DNA of 64,000 nucleotides from Plantago ovata (taxonomy: Eukaryota; Streptophyta; Magnoliopsida; Lamiales; Plantaginaceae). The translations under genes and the position numbers were made by a program. Numbering within the stretch: the first letter of the stretch is position 1; every line of letters begins with the position of its first letter. The stretch covers positions 16,519,745 through 16,583,744 of the forward strand of contig CM051456.1 in assembly GCA_028274465.1 (NCBI GenBank), read 5' to 3'. Below, piece after piece: positions 58,904 through 64,000 of this stretch. Under the pieces are notes generated by a model, which did not search any database, was not told the DNA's origin, and saw nothing but the letters and a program-made list of their open reading frames with translations.

Positions 58904-60070
58904 ATGAAGCGTCCAGTGAGGCCAATGTACAGCATCTTGTTAGTGATCTTGGTGGCGGCAACTTTTACCATTCGTGTCGTCATTCACCAGAACGGATCTT
59001 TTCAGCTCAAATACGAAATCCCACTTCTCAAAACCCAGCAAAAACCTGTCTTTAACACCACCCTTTTGAAACAAGCTTCCATTGATATAGGTGAGCCCCA
59101 GTTGAAGAAAGAGGTTGAGGAGTTGTTGGAAGGGAACTTTAGGAACCGTGGTAAGCAGAGATCTTTTTTGTCTGCTGGGAAGTATCGTATTGATGTGAGT
59201 GTTAGGTCAGCTAGAGGGGTTCCGGTTCAGCTCCGTTCGCCGGAGTTTTATAGGCTTTGGTTGAGTTTTAGGAGGTGTTTGAATGATTGGTGGAGGAAGA
59301 GGAGGTTTGGTTCTCATGTGTTGTGGGATTTGGTTGTTGGGATTAAGCGATTAATCGATGAGGGTAACGGGGTTAAGGAGTCGAAAATGGGGAAGTATAG
59401 AACTTGTGCTGTGGTTGGGAATAGTGGGATTTTGTTGAAGAAGAGTTATGGTAAGTTTATAGATAGTCATGAGGTTGTGATCCGGTTGAACAATGCGAGG
59501 ACGAGAGGTTTTGAGGATCACGTGGGGGCGAAAACGAGTGTTTCGTTTGTTAATAGTAACATACTGCATTTGTGTGCGAGGAGGGATGGTTGTTATTGCC
59601 ATCCTTACGGGCCGAATGTGCCTATAGTTATGTATATATGTCAACCGGTGCATTTCTTTGATTACTTGGTGTGTAATGCTTCACATCCAGCGCCATTGAT
59701 TGTTACAGATTCGAGATTTGATGTGTTGTGTGCTAAGATTGTGAAGTATTATTCAATAAAGAGGTTTGTTGAGTTGACGGGGAAGGATGTTGGTTTGTGG
59801 GGGGCAGCTCACGGGGGAGCGATATTTCATTACTCTTCGGGTTTGCAAGCGGTGATGCTTGCTCTGGGGGTTTGTGAGAAGGTTAGTGTTTTTGGGTTTG
59901 GGAAGTCTGAGTTGGCAAGGCACCATTACCATACCAATCAGAAAGCTGAGCTCTCGATACATGATTATGAAGCGGAGTATGAATTTTATCGGGATTTGAT
60001 GGAAAGGCCGGAGGGAATACCCTTTATCACTGACAAATACAAGTTTCCTCCTATGGTAATGTATCACTGA
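58904..60070 (+). CDS. GT29 sialyltransferase-like glycosyltransferase, GALT29A-like
   Basis: A single exon of 388 residues from the ATG at 58904. An in-frame ATG at 58880 would add eight residues, but MKRPVRPMYS is the usual family N-terminus. It is a type II Golgi membrane protein: a short basic tail, then a signal anchor (YSILLVILVAATFTIRVV). Sialyl motif L starts CAVVGNSGILL and includes HEVVIRLNNA. Motif S covers HGGAIFHYSSGLQAVML. Motif III is HHYHTNQ and motif VS lies around HDYEAEY. It most resembles Arabidopsis GALT29A, which adds galactose to arabinogalactan-protein glycans, rather than SIA1 or SIA2. Plants lack sialic acid, so a galactosyltransferase role in the Golgi is inferred. 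Antisense frames over this gene are artefacts. Confidence 0.93.
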   Translation: MKRPVRPMYSILLVILVAATFTIRVVIHQNGSFQLKYEIPLLKTQQKPVFNTTLLKQASIDIGEPQLKKEVEELLEGNFRNRGKQRSFLSAGKYRIDVSVRSARGVPVQLRSPEFYRLWLSFRRCLNDWWRKRRFGSHVLWDLVVGIKRLIDEGNGVKESKMGKYRTCAVVGNSGILLKKSYGKFIDSHEVVIRLNNARTRGFEDHVGAKTSVSFVNSNILHLCARRDGCYCHPYGPNVPIVMYICQPVHFFDYLVCNASHPAPLIVTDSRFDVLCAKIVKYYSIKRFVELTGKDVGLWGAAHGGAIFHYSSGLQAVMLALGVCEKVSVFGFGKSELARHHYHTNQKAELSIHDYEAEYEFYRDLMERPEGIPFITDKYKFPPMVMYH

Positions 60071-63000
60071 ATTTTTGCACACATGTTGATGGAATTTGTT
60101 TGTATTATCACACTGTTGATTACTACTTAGTTTGTTGAAATGTAATAGAAGCGTTCATCAGCGTTCCATGATGAACGAATGTATGTTGAGAAAAGTATGT
60201 ATTGTAAGCCCTGTACTGTCCAAGACAATATGGGTGCATCAACTCAAGAGTATAATTGAAATGAAAGATGTATATTCCAGTTTTTCATCGTTTTAAACTG
60301 CAGATTGTCGAGGGCATACTTGTTAGATCACTGTACTGTAATTACCTGTCATTTCTTATGCATATAAATCTGCGTGTGGGTAGTAATAACTAATAGGCAT
60401 TGGTTACAGAATGTGAATTTTGGTTGGAAACTAATGCATTGCATGAGTTGCTGTTTCATAGAGATTCTGAGGATCCTTGGACTAGCAATAGTTGACTGAA
60501 AAATCACAAGCCTTAAAATGTGACTGTTAGCTAGATGCCTAGAACCACAAAACTTATGCTTTCCAACTAACCAATGGTGAGCTATTCTGTAACTTCTGGT
60601 ATTGTATACTCTTTTCTGCAGATTTCAGCTCAGCTGAATGCATATGATGCATTACTGGAATCTTGCTCTGGGATTCCTCAAAGATTGTTGATATGCATAT
60701 CCTTTACACTGTAGTTTTGTCGTTGTAGCTTTGCGATTTCTTTTGTGCAATTGTAGATGTACACTGTTATTCTTGGCCAGAAGACTGTTTTCCTGGTGAC
60801 TGTTGGCATAGCAGCTGTGGAATTGTAGTAGTACTCTGTTTTGTTCTTACTATAGTTCCAAGTGCTTCAACGTTTTGTACTGTTTGCTTAGCGCTGTATG
60901 CTAAAATAGGGGAATACAATGTAGTACTAGAACATAAGTAGTATCGTGTAGATGAAGAAGAACTCAGTCTTCAAAGATCAAAATGTGCCCGATCCAGTTC
61001 AGAAATCGGGAATAAGCTGATCTTCAGTCCAGTCTAAGAACTTGACACTAAGAGAATCTTCCAGATAAGAAGAGAGCTCCATCTGTCTCATATGTTTGTG
61101 ATCTGTTGTGACAACTGCCAAGCTCCTTAAAATACTTGGTGTAAAGTTTAAGCTGACATCTCATAAACAGAGTAAAATTTCAATAATGAACATTAAGAGA
61201 TCATAGTACAATTTGTGATGTTTTTGGGTTTCTCATTTATATACAACACCGGCAGGCTCATAACATCACATGAACTCATACCCGATTTGTTGTTCTTCAC
61301 GTTTCATTTCATATATGTGGAATCCAACAGATAAAGGATGCATATAAAACGCTAAATTATCCTTTCCCTTTTATTTTTCTTCATTTGTATGGTAAAATTT
61401 CAATGATTATGATGATCATAAATTAGGACTGTGTATAAAACAAACAAAAAAGGTTGATTGTTATTTGATAGGGATGGTGTATAAAATTTTGGTTCCATAT
61501 ATGAAAATGTGATGTTGGAAAGTAATGGATTTAAAAAAATAAAATAAAATAAAATAAAATTTGCGACGAGATACCAAACTTGACATTTAATTTTGGCCGA
61601 TGAGAATTGAAAATCATCATCAGGAGTTCACTCCCAAACACCCGGTTAGCCCACTTAGCTTGGTCCGATTTTACCAAGATCGACTAAGGCAATAGTTGTA
61701 TATGGGTTTGGTTTGTGGCTCGACATACATAAGCAGGGAAACATCCATTTTTAATACTTTATAATGCCAATTCTATGTGATCAATATGTGGACAATTCGT
61801 AAAGGATTACCCAACCTCACTCTTCTACTTTACGCTCACGAAACATGCTCAATCATAAAAATATTAAGTGTGTGTGCAATCAAGAAAGGTTTGTACGGTA
61901 GATGCATTATCCTAAAATCAGTAGGGTGCATCTCATGCATCACCAATGTTCTACTCATGTGACTTGGTCAATTCGCCTCATCCTATGTTCGCCACTCAAT
62001 ATAAAACAACCTCAGTCAAGCAAACACACAATCAATCACTAAAACTAAATCATCACATATATAAATAAGAATAGCATAAAGTATACGAGTTTGATGGATT
62101 GCCTTTATAAAATGGGTGTTTAGCTACTCATGAATTGAGTAGCCAACATCATAAAGGTGTAAGAACAGTAAAGAACATATTAAGTTGTTGCAAAATCTTG
62201 GTCTTCTTCCTTCGATCTTCGACGATGGTGGCTTAATTGTATAAACTAGGGTTCTTGAATTTGGGGGCTACGTGTTATCTCTCTCTTTGGTGGCTCAAGA
62301 ACTATGAGAGTGTGTGTATCATCATTGCTCTGGGGGCTTATATAATGAGGAAACCGTGCATAAAGGTTTTGGAAGAAGTGATGGACCCCGGGCCTCGAAA
62401 ACGGATCAAACTGACACCAATTAGTAGCTGCCGCATCACCATATTTCTTCTATGCGGCTGCAGGAGCCAGGAGGCTTCATGTTGGTTGTTTTGTTGTTTT
62501 ATGCTTCAGTCTTCATTTAGAGTCTTCAAACATCATTTTATGGAAAAATGGTACGATGTTTTAGTACTCCGAAATAGTTTCGCAACAGTATGCACCATGT
62601 ATTTATTGGATAATCCAATTTCCATCTACGAATTTATCTCCGTGATTTCTAACTTCTCGATTTATGCGTATTTCATTGTATTTGCCTCATTTCTTGCAAA
62701 CAAACCTCTCAAATCTAAATAATGCCTTTGGATAATCAAAGAAACCGATGGTTAGCCACAATATAACATAATTGCATCAAATACGGGCTAAAACAATAGG
62801 TAAAACGGGGTAAAAATATGCATTTCAGAGACTAGCTAGATTTTATTCGAGTAAATAATTTATATAGATGCATATTCATAATGAAAAATATAAGTTAGAC
62901 CGGACGAGATTTTAATCGTTATAACGGTCGAAATAATGATATATAATGATTATAACGGTCAAAATATCATGACGAACCTTATTTTTTAAGCAGATGAGCA

Positions 63001-63309
63001 ATAAATGACGTCAACAATTTACATATTCAAAATCAAATTTTTATAGCACCTTGTAACGGATAGTTTTTGTTAGTTTCATTCAAGTACGTTGTTCACTCTT
63101 CTTTTGTTCACTTGTTTTTTCTCGTATGCAACATGTGGCATGTTGTAAGTATTTTCTTCAGTTATTTTTTTAACACGCATCTTGTGCATAACCGTGACAA
63201 ATAATTAAGACTTTATTTTAAAAAATGAGAATTAGTTGGATGGATCGTCCAAACGTAAGACATTAACTTGATTTTCTTAAACGAAGACGAGCAGCGTAAC
63301 ACTTTATAA
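60071..63309. other. intergenic with a few coding-like scraps
   Basis: The 3' UTR of the GT29 gene extends to about 60.3 kb. A possible alternative exon (60622-60714) and a coding-like minus-strand stretch (60999-61155) follow. An (AAAAT)n run lies at 61537-61560. A tRNA-like minus-strand patch near 61640-61680 is too degenerate to call. The 161-residue frame at 62237-62722 is unrecognised and rich in Cys and Phe. It is probably chance. Confidence 0.4.
60999..61155 (-). other. coding-like minus-strand exon of unknown identity
   Basis: After a possible acceptor GATGTCAG the minus strand reads about 50 residues without a stop, including ILRSLAVVTTDHKHMRQMEL and VKFLDWTEDQLIPDF, then TGA. The composition looks like a real C-terminal exon, but I recognise no family and found no upstream exon. 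It could be a pseudogene or a terminal exon of a minus-strand gene. Confidence 0.3.
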
Positions 63310-63311
63310 TA

Positions 63312-64000
63312 CTCCCTCCATTCCTTGAGAAGTGTCTCACTTCTCAAGTTGGCTCAAGTTTTAAGATAAATGATTTAAATAAATATGCAAGTGGACTTGT
63401 GGGGTCTTGTGGACAATAATAATGTGGTGAGTCCAACTTAACAACTCCCTCCAAAATATAAACATGATACAAAGACAGCCCACAAAATTTTCAAAATTTG
63501 AGCCTGAAAATGTTTCCAAATCTAAAATGGCATTTCACAGCCTTACTGTAACAAAATGAAAATTTCCCACCATAATCATCAGAGTTTTCCCTCCTATATT
63601 ACAAATTTACAACAACAAACCAACTAGAATTATAAGTACATCCCTAAATGCCAATCTACAGCATCTTGCCAAAAAATACACATCATTGCTTCCTAGCCAA
63701 CCACCAATGACAATCTTGAAGCCAATCAAAAAGTAGTTTGCATCCCATATATATACAGCTTCTGTTCAAAATGTCTAATTCAAAACCTAACTTGTCCAAC
63801 CAGTTGAGAAACCAGGTAGCACAATTTCTGATGCTGCACTACAATGCTGAGCTCGGGGGACGGAAGCTAGAGCGGGGGAAGATTGCGGAAGCAAGTCTCG
63901 CTTTTGGTGTGACCAGGAGGACGGTGAGCAGAATATGGAACAAAGCAGTGGCCCAGATGCAACAAGGGAAGCCAATTTATTTGTCAAATCAGAAAGTGGG
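63312..64000 (+). mobile_element. 5' part of an autonomous mariner-like (Stowaway-related) element
   Basis: TA (63310-63311) precedes a plant mariner/Stowaway-type terminal sequence CTCCCTCCATTCCTTGAGAA. About 460 bp of non-coding leader leads to a transposase start at 63771, and the element runs out of the window. The other end cannot be seen. Confidence 0.75.
63771..64000 (+). CDS. mariner-like transposase, N-terminal part (cut by window end)
   Basis: An open frame of 76 codons from the ATG runs to the window edge. It has the N-terminal helix-turn-helix of plant mariner-like transposases: LERGKIAEASLAFGVTRRTV, then SRIWNKAVAQMQQGKP. The R-R-T-V-S-R-I-W recognition helix is conserved. No stop or frameshift occurs in the visible part. 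The catalytic DDD domain lies beyond the window. The TIR-like end at 63312 fits its own 5' terminus. The protein would bind the TIRs and cut at TA sites. Confidence 0.85.
   Translation, partial: MSNSKPNLSNQLRNQVAQFLMLHYNAELGGRKLERGKIAEASLAFGVTRRTVSRIWNKAVAQMQQGKPIYLSNQKV

Noticed and set aside
59351..60082. Two antisense frames of about 100 residues over the GT29 gene
   Set aside because: The plus strand encodes a complete, motif-rich glycosyltransferase. The antisense frames have no family similarity.
62237..62722. 161-residue plus-strand frame
   Set aside because: No recognisable domain, an odd Cys/Phe-rich composition and no neighbouring exons or promoter evidence. I treat it as chance unless expression is shown.

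Overview
This is a plant nuclear genome window. The base composition is AT-rich, the genes have many introns with GT-AG borders, and every gene recognised belongs to a plant family. Between the genes lies a dense mix of plant transposable elements: Tourist/PIF-Harbinger, Stowaway/mariner, hAT, MULE, SINE, LINE, copia and a Cassandra LTR. It looks like a eudicot. A core eudicot such as Caryophyllales would fit, but I cannot prove the order from sequence alone. There is no bacterial, organellar or CRISPR-type content.

Layout. (1) 1-2.8 kb: a CEN/TFL1-like PEBP gene (+, four canonical exons) with two Tourist-like MITEs in its promoter. (2) 4.9-6.2 kb: a MULE-like element with long terminal inverted repeats. 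(3) 7.0-12.3 kb: a HIRIP3/CHZ-type histone chaperone gene (+, nine exons) with an apparent one-base reading-frame break in exon 5 and a SINE in its long intron. (4) 12.3-26.7 kb: a gene-free, transposon-rich block. It holds a 4.45-kb Pack-MULE-like element carrying an intron-containing piece of a PORR-domain gene, with a hAT MITE nested inside. It also holds a Stowaway MITE, retrotransposon remnants, a solo Cassandra LTR with a perfect target duplication, and a tiny 5'-truncated LINE with a 16-bp target duplication. (5) 26.9-28.5 kb: a WIP-domain C2H2 zinc-finger gene (+). (6) 28.6-42.8 kb: a second repeat block. It contains a PPR fragment, a degenerate CATGATCTC minisatellite with an Ulp1-like fragment, a Harbinger MITE with very GC-rich palindromes, a broken L1-type LINE (-), a second minisatellite and an internally deleted copia element.

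(7) 42.8-60.1 kb is the gene-rich part. PARP3 (+, 18 coding exons) is convergent with SKD1/VPS4 (-, eight coding exons). SKD1 is divergent from a SAM-dependent methyltransferase gene (+, five exons, first intron with a GC donor). A GALT29A-like GT29 glycosyltransferase gene (+) follows. (8) The right edge (63.3-64.0 kb) is the 5' end of a mariner-like element with an open transposase frame running out of the window.

The host genes are unrelated single-copy housekeeping or developmental genes: meristem identity, chromatin, transcription, DNA-damage signalling, ESCRT disassembly, methylation and cell-wall glycosylation. They do not form a pathway or cluster. The main novelty lies in the transposon structures and in a few gene-level oddities: the CX3C zinc finger, the 3-nt first coding exon, the GC-AG intron and the reading-frame break. 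I found no convincing new multi-gene system.
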